Shown here piece by piece: positions 17,491 to 26,413 of a DNA stretch of 62,808 nt (within the stretch, counting starts at the first letter, position 1; every line of letters starts with the position of its first letter). Source of the DNA: Methylococcaceae bacterium (GTDB lineage: Bacteria; Pseudomonadota; Gammaproteobacteria; Methylococcales; Methylomonadaceae); the NCBI GenBank assembly GCA_006844585.1, contig SPJM01000343.1, forward strand, positions 1 through 62,808, in the 5' to 3' direction. The notes beneath the pieces are model-generated. The model was not told the DNA's origin, made no database searches, and was given only the letters and a program-made list of their open reading frames with translations. A program made the position numbers and the translations under genes.

Positions 17491-18698
17491 TTGAAGACGA
17501 GCTGAACGTCTGGTGCGATGATCAAATAGTCGGTTATTTATGGCGTAATGAAGTCGGTGTGATGTCCTTTCGATATGATGATGATTGGAATCGGTTTCCG
17601 CTGTCGATCAGCCTCCCCATAGATAAAAAACCTGAGCGGCTGATAGCCCACCGTTTTTTTGCCAATTTATTACCTGAAGGTTTTGCAAGAGAACGCTTAT
17701 GTCGACGTTTACGATGCCCGGATGCCGACTTTGATTTACTGCGTGAAATTGGCGCAGAGTGTGCGGGGGCAATTTCCATTTTGCCAGTCGAGAAAGCGCC
17801 TGATCTACAGCACGCTTACCGGAAAATTGAGGAGGCCGAATTAGTAAAATTGATTGAAACGCGCGGCGCTTCAATAACGGTCGAAAATAAGCCTCGTTTG
17901 TCGCTAGCCGGTGCGCAAGATAAGATAACCGTTCATGTTGACAATGACCTTATTTATTTGCCTGTTCAGCAGACGCCTTCCACGCACATTCTGAAATTTG
18001 AAGTCAGCGATTTTAAAAATGTGCCATTGTATGAGGTTTTTACTACGAGCTTAGCGCAAGCTGTCGGCCTGAATACCATTGATATTGAGCTTAGGGTTTT
18101 AGCTTCAAAGAGTTACACGCTCTCCAAACGATATGATAGGCGGATAAAAGAGGGTGAGGTGATGCGAATACATCAAGAGGATTTTTGTCAGGCTTTAGGC
18201 TTCAAGGAAAAATATCAACGCGGCGATGAGCCGAATTTCGCACAATGCTATCACTTGATCATTGAGCATTCTGCTAATCCGCTGGAAGATGCGGAACAGC
18301 TTTTAAAGTGGCAATTATTTAATGTGATCGTCGGCAATTCCGATGCGCATATCAAAAATCTGTCTTTCCTTTATGATAATAATCAAACTCGATTAGCGCC
18401 ATTCTATGATTTAGTGAGCACTCGCGCCATTGAACACTTGGATATGACATTGGCGCTATCTGTCGGGAGTCAGAACAAACCCAATCAAATTACCGAAAAA
18501 AGTCTTATTGAAATGGCTAATCAATGTCGAATACGGCCAAGGCGACTGTTTGATATTTTGAATCAACTGATAACGGCGGTTGAAAAACAATATCAGCCAA
18601 CACGGTCAGCGATTGAGCGGCAGTATGGCGCACAACCTGCCTTGCAGCGAGTAGAGCGAATTATCGAGAAACAAATTAAGTTATTAGGGAAATTCTAG
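17487..18698 (+). CDS. hipA: HipA toxin, serine/threonine kinase
   Basis: A 403-residue protein with the HipA N-terminal region (ISLPIDKKPE, FFANLLPEG) and kinase domain. The glycine-rich loop is RLSLAGAQDKI, the catalytic motif GNSDAHIKN contains the essential Asp, and PFYDLVS carries the metal-binding Asp. All key residues are present, so the toxin looks intact. In E. coli, HipA phosphorylates glutamyl-tRNA synthetase and causes growth arrest and persistence; the target here may differ. The start overlaps hipB by four bases (ATGA), the usual arrangement for toxin-antitoxin pairs. Confidence 0.93.
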   Translation: MIEDELNVWCDDQIVGYLWRNEVGVMSFRYDDDWNRFPLSISLPIDKKPERLIAHRFFANLLPEGFARERLCRRLRCPDADFDLLREIGAECAGAISILPVEKAPDLQHAYRKIEEAELVKLIETRGASITVENKPRLSLAGAQDKITVHVDNDLIYLPVQQTPSTHILKFEVSDFKNVPLYEVFTTSLAQAVGLNTIDIELRVLASKSYTLSKRYDRRIKEGEVMRIHQEDFCQALGFKEKYQRGDEPNFAQCYHLIIEHSANPLEDAEQLLKWQLFNVIVGNSDAHIKNLSFLYDNNQTRLAPFYDLVSTRAIEHLDMTLALSVGSQNKPNQITEKSLIEMANQCRIRPRRLFDILNQLITAVEKQYQPTRSAIERQYGAQPALQRVERIIEKQIKLLGKF

Positions 18699-18717
18699 TT
18701 TTTCGTCGTAGATAGGG

Positions 18718-19131
18718 TCAACAATAAATTTGATAAAGCCCTTCCAGCACTAAAGAATTAGGGCTGATTGTGCCGAGGAGGTTGTCATCCTTGTCGATTA
18801 CCGGGGCTCGCACCAGATTATAGGTGTCGAAAAGTCTGGAACAAAGTCGGATGTCCATTTCCGGGTTTACCTTGACGACCGGGCAGGTCATGATTTCATA
18901 AACATTAACCCGGTCCGGGGAACGGTCTTTGGAGAGTACGTCGCGGGCGATGTCGGTGGAGGTGATGATGCCGTATTCGTCGTCTTCATGTCTTTTTTTG
19001 ACGATTAATACCGATGTTTTGTTGTTTTTCATGCTCATTAAGGCTTCGCGTATGGTCGCCGCGCCGTCAATTACGGTATAGCCTGCTTTCATCACATCCT
19101 TAACGCGAACAACTTTGTTTTTAGCGCTCAT
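18718..19131 (-). CDS. CBS-domain pair protein
   Basis: A 137-residue protein made almost entirely of two CBS motifs (residues about 8-60 and 70-130), with the pattern VIDGAATIREALMSM and GIITSTDIARDVL. CBS pairs bind adenine nucleotides such as AMP, ATP or SAM, and regulate partner proteins. It is the last gene of an operon with a PII-like protein and two DUF1538 membrane proteins, and overlaps the PII-like gene by four bases. The likely role is adenylate sensing for the DUF1538 proteins; this is inferred from context. Confidence 0.88.
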   Translation of the reverse strand: MSAKNKVVRVKDVMKAGYTVIDGAATIREALMSMKNNKTSVLIVKKRHEDDEYGIITSTDIARDVLSKDRSPDRVNVYEIMTCPVVKVNPEMDIRLCSRLFDTYNLVRAPVIDKDDNLLGTISPNSLVLEGLYQIYC

Positions 19132-19478
19132 ACTTCATCCTCCAATTCATTAGTCAGTTCATCTACCTGGTGCATCAGGCCGATAGCGTCTTCTACATCC
19201 ACTTGAAAGGCGATGCCGGTGCCGGGCTTGCTGTCGAATTCGCCGGCTTTGGCGATTTTTTCAAGTATGCTACGGCTTAAGTGTTCTTCAACCAGGAATA
19301 AGGCGACATCGCGCTGGGTTTCCAGAGTCAAGCCGAAAAAAGTTTTGGATTGATTGATGCCTTCGCCGCGGGCGCTGGTGATGACGGTGGCGCCTTTAGC
19401 GCCATACTCGCGCGCGGTATCCAGCACCAGATCGGTTTTAGAATCTTCTACAAATGCAATAAGTAGCTTGAAATGCAT
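19128..19478 (-). CDS. PII-like (GlnB-family) regulatory protein
   Basis: A 116-residue protein of the size of a PII signal protein. It opens with the ferredoxin-like strand MHFKLLIAFVEDSKTD and continues with GAKGATVITSARGEG, the position of the flexible T-loop in PII proteins, then a DVALFLVEEHLSRSILEKI segment. The uridylylation Tyr of GlnB is not evident. PII-like proteins of this kind usually bind nucleotides and gate a membrane protein encoded next to them. Here the partners would be the two DUF1538 proteins just upstream (8-base gap). Confidence 0.8.
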   Translation of the reverse strand: MHFKLLIAFVEDSKTDLVLDTAREYGAKGATVITSARGEGINQSKTFFGLTLETQRDVALFLVEEHLSRSILEKIAKAGEFDSKPGTGIAFQVDVEDAIGLMHQVDELTNELEDEV

Positions 19479-19486
19479 TGTTTACC

Positions 19487-20266
19487 TCAGTGTCGATTGT
19501 TGTGTTTGCTGCGCCATTCAGAGATTTGCGCATAGCCTAATACGGCGATAATAGGGAACAGGCTGGCGAAAGCGATGAGTCCGAAGCCGTCCAATAAGGG
19601 GTTGCGGCCGGGTACGGTTGAAGCCAACCCCAAACCCAGCGCGGTAACCAATGGTACGGTGACGGTCGACGTGGTAACGCCGCCGGAATCATATGCCAAC
19701 CCGATAATCAATTTTGGCGCAAAAGCAGTTTGAATAATGACGATTATATATCCGGCGATAATGTAATAATAGAGTTCGGTGCCGCTGACGATGCGGTAAG
19801 CGCCCAGCGCGATGCCGAAAGCAACGCCGATTGAAACGGAAATGCGCAGTCCCCAGGCGTTGATGGCGCCGCCGGAAATGGTTTCGGCTTTGATGGCGAC
19901 AGCCAATAACGAAGGTTCAGCCAGAGTGGTGGCGAATCCGATGCAGGCGGCGAATAGATAGACCCAGGCGTAATCTTGCCAATGCACGTTAGCGGCTTCG
20001 CTAATGCCTAAAAATTCCGGCGCGGTTAATTGTTTAGCCATTAAATCGCCGAGCGGAAATAAGGCGAGTTGCAAGCCTTCCAAAAAAAAAGCAATGCCGA
20101 ATAACACATAAACAAAGCCGAGAGAGGTTCTGATCGGATTGGGTAAGGGTTTGCGAATAACCAATAGCTGGAAGCCGATAATGATGACGACGATCGGTAA
20201 TATATCTTTAGCGGTCGCCAAGACAGTGTGTAAAAACAATTCCAGCCAATCCATTAAGGCGTTCAT
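19487..20266 (-). CDS. DUF1538 multi-spanning membrane protein, second copy
   Basis: A 259-residue polytopic membrane protein. It shares with its upstream neighbour a conserved stretch near the C-terminus: [20 protein letters not shown], then GRNP and [11 protein letters not shown]. Function unknown; the TS-rich motif between helices and the regulator genes alongside suggest a transporter or channel. It overlaps the first copy by four bases (ATGA). The two copies differ clearly over the rest of their length, so they may form a heterodimer rather than being a recent duplication. Confidence 0.85.
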   Translation of the reverse strand: MNALMDWLELFLHTVLATAKDILPIVVIIIGFQLLVIRKPLPNPIRTSLGFVYVLFGIAFFLEGLQLALFPLGDLMAKQLTAPEFLGISEAANVHWQDYAWVYLFAACIGFATTLAEPSLLAVAIKAETISGGAINAWGLRISVSIGVAFGIALGAYRIVSGTELYYYIIAGYIIVIIQTAFAPKLIIGLAYDSGGVTTSTVTVPLVTALGLGLASTVPGRNPLLDGFGLIAFASLFPIIAVLGYAQISEWRSKHNNRH

Positions 20267-20997
20267 TGCAGCATTCCATAGATCATCACGAAAATCATCG
20301 GCGTCAGCGATGCGAAAGCAATTAAGCCGAAGCCGTCTACCATCGGGTTGCGGCCTTTAATGGAGTTTGCCAAACCCACGCCCAAAGCCGTTACCAGCGG
20401 GACGGTAATGGTGGAGGTGGTGACGCCGCCGGAATCATAGGCGATGCCGATTATTTCTGCGGGAGCGAAAGGGGTGATGGCTAATACGCAACAATAACCG
20501 CTAATAATTAAATAATGTAGCGGCCAGCCTTTTAAGATGCGCAGTACGCCCATGACGATGGCGAAACCCACTGATGCGGCGACGGTAATGCGCAGACCCA
20601 GCGCATAGTTCTGTTTAGCGGTTTGACCGGCTTCTATAATGGCGGCTTTACCGGCGATGTCGGCCGCCTCGTCGGCGACGGCAATCAATGCCGGCTCTGC
20701 GATGGTGGTGCCGAACCCCAGACAAAAGGCGAACGCCATCAACCAGAATAGACTGCCTTTGCGGGCAAAAGCCTGAGCCATAGCTTCGCCGATAGGAAAT
20801 AAGCCCAGTTCCAAGCCTTGAACAAATAGCGTTAAACCCAGGATAACAAATAAACTGCCGATTATCAGATTGAGTAAATCCGGGATAGGTTGTTTGATCA
20901 CCCATAATTGGAAAATAATGACCACTATTAATATGGGTGCCAGGTCGGTAGTGCTGCGGTATATTTGTTTGATAAATGGATTATTGAATAACCACAT
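20263..20997 (-). CDS. DUF1538 multi-spanning membrane protein, first copy
   Basis: About 244 residues, with the same DUF1538 core as its partner ([37 protein letters not shown]). The start is taken as the ATG at 20997 (MWLFNN), with GGA six bases upstream; a TTG at 21015 would add six residues. First gene of the operon DUF1538 - DUF1538 - PII-like - CBS. The four genes are separated by overlaps or fewer than 10 bases, so they are almost certainly co-transcribed. A membrane pair controlled by a nucleotide-binding PII-like and a CBS protein is the simplest reading. Confidence 0.85.
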   Translation of the reverse strand: MWLFNNPFIKQIYRSTTDLAPILIVVIIFQLWVIKQPIPDLLNLIIGSLFVILGLTLFVQGLELGLFPIGEAMAQAFARKGSLFWLMAFAFCLGFGTTIAEPALIAVADEAADIAGKAAIIEAGQTAKQNYALGLRITVAASVGFAIVMGVLRILKGWPLHYLIISGYCCVLAITPFAPAEIIGIAYDSGGVTTSTITVPLVTALGVGLANSIKGRNPMVDGFGLIAFASLTPMIFVMIYGMLQ

Positions 20998-21104
20998 GAA
21001 AGATCCGGGTTGCAAAATGCATAGGTTTAAAGTCTAGCATATTTCCAATGAATTCTATTGTCGATTGTTTGATTTTTCCTTAGCGGAAGATTTAAGGATA
21101 ATCA

Positions 21105-21132
21105 TTGACATAAAGTTGTTCCGAAGTAAAAT
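21105..21132 (+). promoter_or_regulatory. Sigma-70 promoter of the mcl operon
   Basis: Perfect -35 box TTGACA (21105-21110), 16-base spacer, -10 box TAAAAT (21127-21132). It would give a leader of about 85-90 bases before the malyl-CoA lyase start. Confidence 0.6.
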
Positions 21133-21226
21133 GGTGGGTTTATTTGATTTTCTGATTTAGAAAACCGCAATCGTGGCCGTGCGAAGTATATAGCGCCGCA
21201 ACAATAATATAGAGTAGGAAAAACTG

Positions 21227-22177
21227 ATGAGTCACACATTGTTTGAAGCCAATAGCCAGCGTGTTCAGCGTTGTGAATTAGCTGTTCCGGGTTCTAATCC
21301 GGGCATGTTTGAAAAAGCATTAAAAAGTGGTGTGGATTATATTTTTCTAGATCTGGAAGATGCCGTCGCGCCGGATGATAAATTACAAGCGCGAAAAAAT
21401 GTCATCGAAGCGATTAACGATTTGGACTGGGCGGGGCACGGCATTACCGTTTCAGTGCGCATCAATGGATTGGATACTCAATATATGGTGCGCGATGTCG
21501 TCGATTTAATGGAGCAATGCGGAGAAAAGCTGAATACCATTTTAATTCCGAAAGTCGGCGTTTTTGCCGATGTCTATATGGTTGAAGCCATGGTGAGCCA
21601 GTTAGAAGTGCAGCAAGGATTGAAAAATCGCGTCGGCATCGAGTGTTTGATTGAAACGGCGCTAGGCATGGCTAATGTGGAAGATATCGCCAAACAAGGG
21701 GCGCTGGGCGGACGTCTTGAAGCTTTGCATTTCGGGGTGGCTGATTATGCCGCCAGTAACCGGGCGCGCACTGTCAATATCGGCGGTTTGAATCCGGATT
21801 ATCCGGGCGATCAATGGCATGCCGCGATCAGCCGGATGACCGTTGCTTGTCGAGCTTATGGCTTGCGGCCTATTGACGGCCCGTTCGGCGATATTCAAGA
21901 CCCGGAAGGTTTTAAAGATGCGGCTAAGCGGGCGGCGGCTTTAGGTTGTGAAGGGAAGTGGGCGATTCATCCTTCGCAAATCGCTTTGGCGAATGAAGTC
22001 TTTACCCCGCCTGCTGAAGAGATTGAAAAAGCCAAAAGGATTTTACAAGCGTTGAAAGATGCCGCCGCCCAGGGTAAAGGCGCAGCGGCGTTGGATGGTC
22101 GATTAATTGACGCGGCTTCCGAAAAAATGGCGAATAATGTGGTGAAGACGGCTGAGGCGATTGCTGCTAAGGCTTAA
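21227..22177 (+). CDS. mclA: L-malyl-CoA lyase (serine cycle)
   Basis: A 316-residue member of the HpcH/HpaI citrate-lyase-beta family. It has the N-terminal QRCELAVPGSNPGMFEKAL and the metal-binding DLEDAVAPDDK, plus VRINGLDT, IPKVG and the IETALG segment. It splits malyl-CoA into acetyl-CoA and glyoxylate. The assignment to malyl-CoA lyase rather than citramalyl-CoA lyase rests mainly on the adjacent mtkA and mtkB genes, which make its substrate. The ribosome site is weak (AGTAGG about 10 bases before the ATG). A short hairpin separates it from mtkA. Confidence 0.93.
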   Translation: MSHTLFEANSQRVQRCELAVPGSNPGMFEKALKSGVDYIFLDLEDAVAPDDKLQARKNVIEAINDLDWAGHGITVSVRINGLDTQYMVRDVVDLMEQCGEKLNTILIPKVGVFADVYMVEAMVSQLEVQQGLKNRVGIECLIETALGMANVEDIAKQGALGGRLEALHFGVADYAASNRARTVNIGGLNPDYPGDQWHAAISRMTVACRAYGLRPIDGPFGDIQDPEGFKDAAKRAAALGCEGKWAIHPSQIALANEVFTPPAEEIEKAKRILQALKDAAAQGKGAAALDGRLIDAASEKMANNVVKTAEAIAAKA

Positions 22178-22188
22178 AGTTTATGAGT

Positions 22189-22215
22189 GAAAAGGTCGCT
22201 TTATGCGGCCTTTTC
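22189..22215 (+). terminator. Hairpin between mcl and mtkA
   Basis: GAAAAGGTCGC pairs with GCGGCCTTTTC around a five-base loop. The U-tract is only four bases and lies in the stem, so this is probably a partial terminator or RNA-processing site that lowers mtkAB relative to mcl. Confidence 0.55.
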
Positions 22216-22277
22216 ATTGTTTACAGGGGGTGCTTAACCCTGACCGGCAAGATTTTTTATCGAATACAGAGGATGCT

Positions 22278-23462
22278 ATGGATATTCATGAATATCAGGC
22301 AAAACAATTATTAACAGAATATGGAATTCGTATCTCCGAGGGCGGTTTGGCTTATAGCCCTGAGGATGCGGTGCAAAGAGCGAGAGATATAGGCGGCGAT
22401 GTTTGGGCGGTAAAGGCGCAGATTCATTCCGGCGCGCGCGGCAAGGCGGGCGGCATCAAAATTTGTCAATCGTATGAAGAAGTCAGCGCAGCGGCGGAAG
22501 AGTTATTGGGTAAGAAACTGGTGACTCACCAAACAGGCCCGGCGGGTAAAACCTGTTTACGATTATATATAGAAGCGGGCACCAAAATTGCCAAAGAACT
22601 GTATTTTAGTTTGTTGGTGGATCGTGAGCATGAACGTATTGTGATGGTAGGCTCCGCTGAAGGCGGGATGGATATTGAAGATCTGGCGGCTAATCATCCG
22701 GATAAAATCACCAAAATTTATATTGAACCAGCCGTCGGCTTAAGAGATTTTCAGGCGCGTAAAATGGCGTTTGCTTTAGGTTTGGAAACCAGCCAAATCA
22801 GTCCGGCGGTAAAATTAATCAAAGGTTGTTATCGGGCGATGCGAGATCTGGATGCCAATATGATCGAAATCAATCCATTGGTTGTGACCACCAGCGGCAA
22901 ATTGACTGTGTTGGATGCGAAAATGGGCTTTGATGATAATGCTTTGTTCAGGCAGCAAAAGATTTCCGAGTTGCGCGATAAAACCCAGGAAGATCCGCGT
23001 GAGATGGCGGCGGCTGATCGTGGCTTAAGTTATGTCGGTCTGGACGGCGATATCGGTTGTATGATTAACGGCGCCGGTTTGGCGATGGCGACCATGGATA
23101 TGATTAAACTGGCGGGCGGCGAACCGGCTAACTTTTTAGACGTGGGCGGCGGCGCATCTCCTGAACGGACTGAAAAAGCCTTTCGCATGGTTTTGCAGGA
23201 TGATAATGTGAAATCGATGTTGGTGAATATCTTCGCCGGTATTAACCGTTGCGACTGGATTGCCGAAGGCGTTGTTCACGCCGTGCAGAAATTGGATATG
23301 AAAGTTCCCCTGGTGGTGCGATTGTCCGGCACCAATGTGGAAGAAGGGCGCAAAATTATCGCTGCTAGCGGATTGCCGATTATTACTGCGGATACATTGG
23401 CGGAAGCGGCGGAAAAAGCGGTTGCCGCGCGTAATGAAATTGTCGCTAAAGAGCAAGGCTAA
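22278..23462 (+). CDS. mtkA: Malate-CoA ligase, beta (ATP-grasp) subunit
   Basis: About 394 residues from the ATG at 22278, which has AGAGGA five bases upstream and gives the family start [12 protein letters not shown]. The ATP-grasp domain ([26 protein letters not shown]) precedes the CoA-ligase domain ([34 protein letters not shown]). It is homologous to SucC; MtkA is favoured over succinyl-CoA synthetase because of the mcl neighbour. With MtkB it makes malyl-CoA from malate, CoA and ATP in the serine cycle. The ligase and lyase steps together yield acetyl-CoA and glyoxylate. Confidence 0.93.
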   Translation: MDIHEYQAKQLLTEYGIRISEGGLAYSPEDAVQRARDIGGDVWAVKAQIHSGARGKAGGIKICQSYEEVSAAAEELLGKKLVTHQTGPAGKTCLRLYIEAGTKIAKELYFSLLVDREHERIVMVGSAEGGMDIEDLAANHPDKITKIYIEPAVGLRDFQARKMAFALGLETSQISPAVKLIKGCYRAMRDLDANMIEINPLVVTTSGKLTVLDAKMGFDDNALFRQQKISELRDKTQEDPREMAAADRGLSYVGLDGDIGCMINGAGLAMATMDMIKLAGGEPANFLDVGGGASPERTEKAFRMVLQDDNVKSMLVNIFAGINRCDWIAEGVVHAVQKLDMKVPLVVRLSGTNVEEGRKIIAASGLPIITADTLAEAAEKAVAARNEIVAKEQG

Positions 23463-23473
23463 GGGGAGAAGAA

Positions 23474-24361
23474 ATGGCCATTTTGATTGATGAAAATACG
23501 CGTATGATCGTGCAAGGGTTTACCGGTAAAATCGGCACCTTTCATGCAGAAGATATGATTAAGTACGGCTCCAATGTCGTCGGCGGGGTGACGCCGGGCA
23601 AAGGCGGCCAAACCCATTTGAATAGACCGGTTTTCAATACCGTTAAACAAGCGGTTGAGCAGGCGGGCGCTGAAGCCAGTATTATTTTCGTGCCGCCGGC
23701 GTTTGCGGCTGATTCGATTATGGAAGCGGCCAGCGCAGGCATTAAATATTGCGTCGCTATTACTGACGGTATCCCAACTCAGGATATGATGACGGTTAAG
23801 AATTTTCTGCGCCGTTTGCCGGAAGATGAAAGAATGGTGTTAACCGGCCCTAATTGCGCCGGTACTATTAGTCCGGGGCGCTCTATGCTGGGCATTATGC
23901 CGGGGCATATTTATAAGCAAGGTGATGTCGGCATTGTCGGTCGTTCAGGTACTTTAGGCTATGAGGCGGCGGATCAACTAAGAGATCTGGGCATCGGTAT
24001 TTCCACCTCCGTCGGGATCGGCGGCGATCCGATTAACGGCAGTTCGCATCGCGATATTCTGGAAAAATTCGAGCAAGATCCGGAAACTAAAGTCGTGGTG
24101 ATGATCGGTGAAATCGGCGGCCCGCAAGAAGTGGAGGCCGGTATGTTTGCTAAGGAAAATATGTCTAAACCGGTAGTGGCTTATATTGCCGGGTTGACTG
24201 CGCCTAAAGGTCGTAGAATGGGGCATGCCGGGGCGATTATTTCCTCCTCGGGCGAATCAGCTGCTGAAAAAGTAGAAATGTTGGAGGAATTGGGGGTAAC
24301 AATTGCGCCGACTCCTTCCGCGATGGGCGAGACGGTTGCTAAGGTGTTGGCGGGATTGTAA
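23474..24361 (+). CDS. mtkB: Malate-CoA ligase, alpha subunit
   Basis: A 295-residue SucD-like protein. It has the CoA-binding Rossmann region (GFTGKIGTFHAEDMIKYG, GGVTPGKGG), GPNCAGTISPG, and the phospho-histidine motif GRRMGHAGAII with the active His. It forms the enzyme with MtkA, encoded 11 bases upstream, and has a good ribosome site (GGGGAG). The chain is complete at about the usual 290-300 residues. Order here is mcl-mtkA-mtkB; no PEP carboxylase gene is adjacent, unlike many alphaproteobacterial serine-cycle clusters. Confidence 0.93.
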   Translation: MAILIDENTRMIVQGFTGKIGTFHAEDMIKYGSNVVGGVTPGKGGQTHLNRPVFNTVKQAVEQAGAEASIIFVPPAFAADSIMEAASAGIKYCVAITDGIPTQDMMTVKNFLRRLPEDERMVLTGPNCAGTISPGRSMLGIMPGHIYKQGDVGIVGRSGTLGYEAADQLRDLGIGISTSVGIGGDPINGSSHRDILEKFEQDPETKVVVMIGEIGGPQEVEAGMFAKENMSKPVVAYIAGLTAPKGRRMGHAGAIISSSGESAAEKVEMLEELGVTIAPTPSAMGETVAKVLAGL

Positions 24362-24401
24362 TATTTCGGTAACGACTTAGTTTGTTTTAGTAATGTAATC
24401 T

Positions 24402-24443
24402 GTAGTAGATGGGCAAAGCTCAGGGGCGGTGCGCTCATCTACA
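24402..24443. repeat. REP-like palindromic repeat, copy 2
   Basis: GTAGATG (24405-24411) pairs with CATCTAC (24436-24442) around a region containing GGGCAAAGCTCAG. It shares the GATGGGCAAAGC core with the copy at 7840. It again lies between converging genes (mtkB and the nucleotidyltransferase gene), where it may end transcription both ways. Confidence 0.65.
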
Positions 24444-24447
24444 CAAG

Positions 24448-24780
24448 CTATGAATCCTCATTAATCTTGTCGGGTACGGAATTGTAGAGGGTGATTCCCA
24501 TGCGATTGATATGGTCAATAAGGCGCGGATTTTTTAAGTCGTGGTAATTTTGTAAATCAACTGTAAAAGGGATATTCGAATCCGCCAAATCAAGTAAAAC
24601 TTCTGCAATTAAATGGCGATCAACAGAACTGCCGAGTGTGACTAAGTCTATATCGCTGTGTTCGGTATAGGTTCCTTTGGCGCGTGAGCCGTAAAGAATG
24701 ACTTGGCGAATAAGCGGATAGTGACTAAATATGTGCTTTAATTCGTCAAGTTGTGTTTCGGAAAGGCCTGTTTTTTTCAT
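24448..24780 (-). CDS. mntA: Minimal nucleotidyltransferase antitoxin (MntA-like)
   Basis: A 110-residue protein with the polymerase-beta-type active site GS-x10-DxD: GSRAKGTYTEHSDIDL. In the type VII toxin-antitoxin pair MntA-HepT, this enzyme attaches AMP to a Tyr of the HEPN toxin and so inactivates it. The gene overlaps the HEPN gene upstream by four bases (ATGA), as expected. Length and motif fit the small MNT proteins (about 100-140 residues). The catalytic Asp pair is intact, so the enzyme should be active. Confidence 0.87.
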   Translation of the reverse strand: MKKTGLSETQLDELKHIFSHYPLIRQVILYGSRAKGTYTEHSDIDLVTLGSSVDRHLIAEVLLDLADSNIPFTVDLQNYHDLKNPRLIDHINRMGITLYNSVPDKINEDS

Positions 24781-25199
24781 TGTTCGCTGATTTCTTCCAG
24801 CAGATCAAAATACCAATCATCCAGCATGGGTAAATAGCTTTCTGCAATGGATGCAATAACGGCTTCAAATTTTAAAAAATCGTAAGTGTGGCTCATTAAG
24901 TTTCTATCACCCATCATTTTTAGCCAGACTTCCGGTTGATGAATATATTTGCTGCGGAAGGCTTCCTTGATAACCATTTTAGGCGATATTTTATCCAGAA
25001 TTAATCCGTCATATTCCATTTTGTCTTTGAGGACTTTCCACGCGAGTTCAAAAGTGTATTCGAATCTTTGGATAATGCCTTCTTTCTCCAATTGACTGAG
25101 TTGTTTCAAATCATTTTCCATTGCTTCGCGTAACAGCGCAAAGGCTCGACTAAAGTTGTTGAAACGTTGGATCCAACGTATATCTTGATTATTTTTCAT
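24777..25199 (-). CDS. hepT: HEPN-domain toxin, HepT/HI0074 family
   Basis: About 140 residues starting at the ATG at 25199 (MKNNQDIRW), preceded by GGAAAA; an upstream start at 25238 is less likely because it overlaps the VanZ-like gene much more. All-helical HI0074-type protein with the HEPN motif RNLMSHTY, which fits R-x4-H-x-Y: Arg and His are the RNase residues and the Tyr is the AMPylation target in HepT. Paired with the MntA-like gene by a four-base overlap. It also overlaps the end of the VanZ-like gene by 11 bases, so all three may be co-transcribed. Confidence 0.85.
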   Translation of the reverse strand: MKNNQDIRWIQRFNNFSRAFALLREAMENDLKQLSQLEKEGIIQRFEYTFELAWKVLKDKMEYDGLILDKISPKMVIKEAFRSKYIHQPEVWLKMMGDRNLMSHTYDFLKFEAVIASIAESYLPMLDDWYFDLLEEISEQ

Positions 25200-25593
25200 G
25201 GTTTTCCGATTTGCTTGTTTTATGCAAATGAGGGGCAAGATTGATGCGGTTTAGAGACAAGCAAAAAATACCCGCCAGTAATCCGCCCAGGCTATCGGCA
25301 AGCCAGTCCAAAATATCGGCTGTTCTCCCCGGCACAAAGTATTGATGCCATTCATCCGAAAGACCATACAGGCAGCAAAAAATACTGGTGATAAAGAGGC
25401 GGGATTTTGCCGGTGGGTTTAAGTGGCCGCATGCTCGCCAGCCGAGTAAACCCATTATAAAATAAGCCCCCAAATGAAACAGTTTATCTTGCTGCGGAAA
25501 TAGCAAAGGAGTAGAGATGGCGGGCTGTGAAGAAAGATAATAGATAAAGCTGCAATAAACGCATAAAGCTGTATAATCAAACAGTTTAATCAT
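25189..25593 (-). CDS. VanZ-like membrane protein
   Basis: A 134-residue protein with about four membrane segments and the VanZ-family signature: DKLFHLGAYFIMGLLGWR, then YGLSDEWHQYFVPGR and DILDWLADSLGG. VanZ-like proteins are of uncertain function; VanZ itself lowers teicoplanin sensitivity. The start codon is only 13 bases from the divergent start of the DUF455 gene, so the two promoters must overlap each other's coding region. It is unclear whether its link to the HEPN-MNT pair below is functional. Confidence 0.85.
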   Translation of the reverse strand: MIKLFDYTALCVYCSFIYYLSSQPAISTPLLFPQQDKLFHLGAYFIMGLLGWRACGHLNPPAKSRLFITSIFCCLYGLSDEWHQYFVPGRTADILDWLADSLGGLLAGIFCLSLNRINLAPHLHKTSKSENHEK

Positions 25594-25606
25594 GGTCTTT
25601 AGTTAA

Positions 25607-26413
25607 ATGGAAAATATTTTTTCTATTGCTGAAAAGTGTTTATATGAAACCGGCGGCGCTCAGATTTTGCCGTTAACACATCAAGCTAAACATGCCTTAA
25701 ATGATGGTTATTTATCATTTCAGTCCAATGGCGCTATTAAGCCGATAGATAAGGTTGTTTTTCCTGAGAAACCCGAGTGGATGGCTCCTCATAAAATGCC
25801 GAAGCGAAGATTGAATAGCGATGTCGGCAGGGCGGCTTTTTTTCACGCTTTGGCGCATATTGAATGGGTCGCTATTTATTTAGCCTGGGACATCATTTAC
25901 CGGTTTCGCGATTTGCCCGATCAATTCTACCATGACTGGTTAACGGTTGCGGATGAAGAAGCTTCGCATTTCGAATTGTTGCGACAACATCTATTGCCGA
26001 TGGGCTGTGATTACGGTGATTTATCTGCGCATGGCGGATTGTGGGAGCATGCTGTCGACACCGCTGATGATCTGCTGGCGCGTTTGGCGATAGTGCCGCG
26101 TTATATGGAGGCGAGGGGCCTGGATGTCACTCCGGATATGATAAAAAAATTCGAAAAACTGGGCGATGCTGTTTCGGTCGATATTTTAAAGCGTATTCTT
26201 GAAGATGAGGTGGGTCATGTAGAAAGAGGCTCATATTGGTTTAAGTTTATTTGCAAGGAAAACGCATTTGATTTTGAGCAAAAATATCAACAATTGTTGA
26301 TCGAATACTTCAAAGGTTTGCCTAAAGGCCCTTTTAACCGGGAAATGCGGCTTATTGCCGGGTTCTCTCAAAATGAAATAGATTGGTTGGAAAATAGAGT
26401 CAATGTCAAATAA
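25607..26413 (+). CDS. DUF455 ferritin-like protein
   Basis: A 268-residue helical protein. Its Glu/His motifs are spaced like a di-iron four-helix bundle: HIEW (about 84-87), DEEASHF (about 121-127), YMEARGLDV (about 167-175) and EDEVGHVE (about 200-207). This matches the DUF455 family, which is related to ferritin-like oxidases; its reaction is unknown. A TATAAT at 25572-25577 could serve as -10 box with a leader of about 20 bases and no clear ribosome site. It overlaps the nnrS start by 11 bases, so the two are translated together. Confidence 0.85.
   Translation: MENIFSIAEKCLYETGGAQILPLTHQAKHALNDGYLSFQSNGAIKPIDKVVFPEKPEWMAPHKMPKRRLNSDVGRAAFFHALAHIEWVAIYLAWDIIYRFRDLPDQFYHDWLTVADEEASHFELLRQHLLPMGCDYGDLSAHGGLWEHAVDTADDLLARLAIVPRYMEARGLDVTPDMIKKFEKLGDAVSVDILKRILEDEVGHVERGSYWFKFICKENAFDFEQKYQQLLIEYFKGLPKGPFNREMRLIAGFSQNEIDWLENRVNVK

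Noticed and set aside
22203-22277. Longer N-terminus for MtkA
   Set aside because: The ATG at 22278 has a clear ribosome site and the family's usual first residues; the extension overlaps a hairpin.
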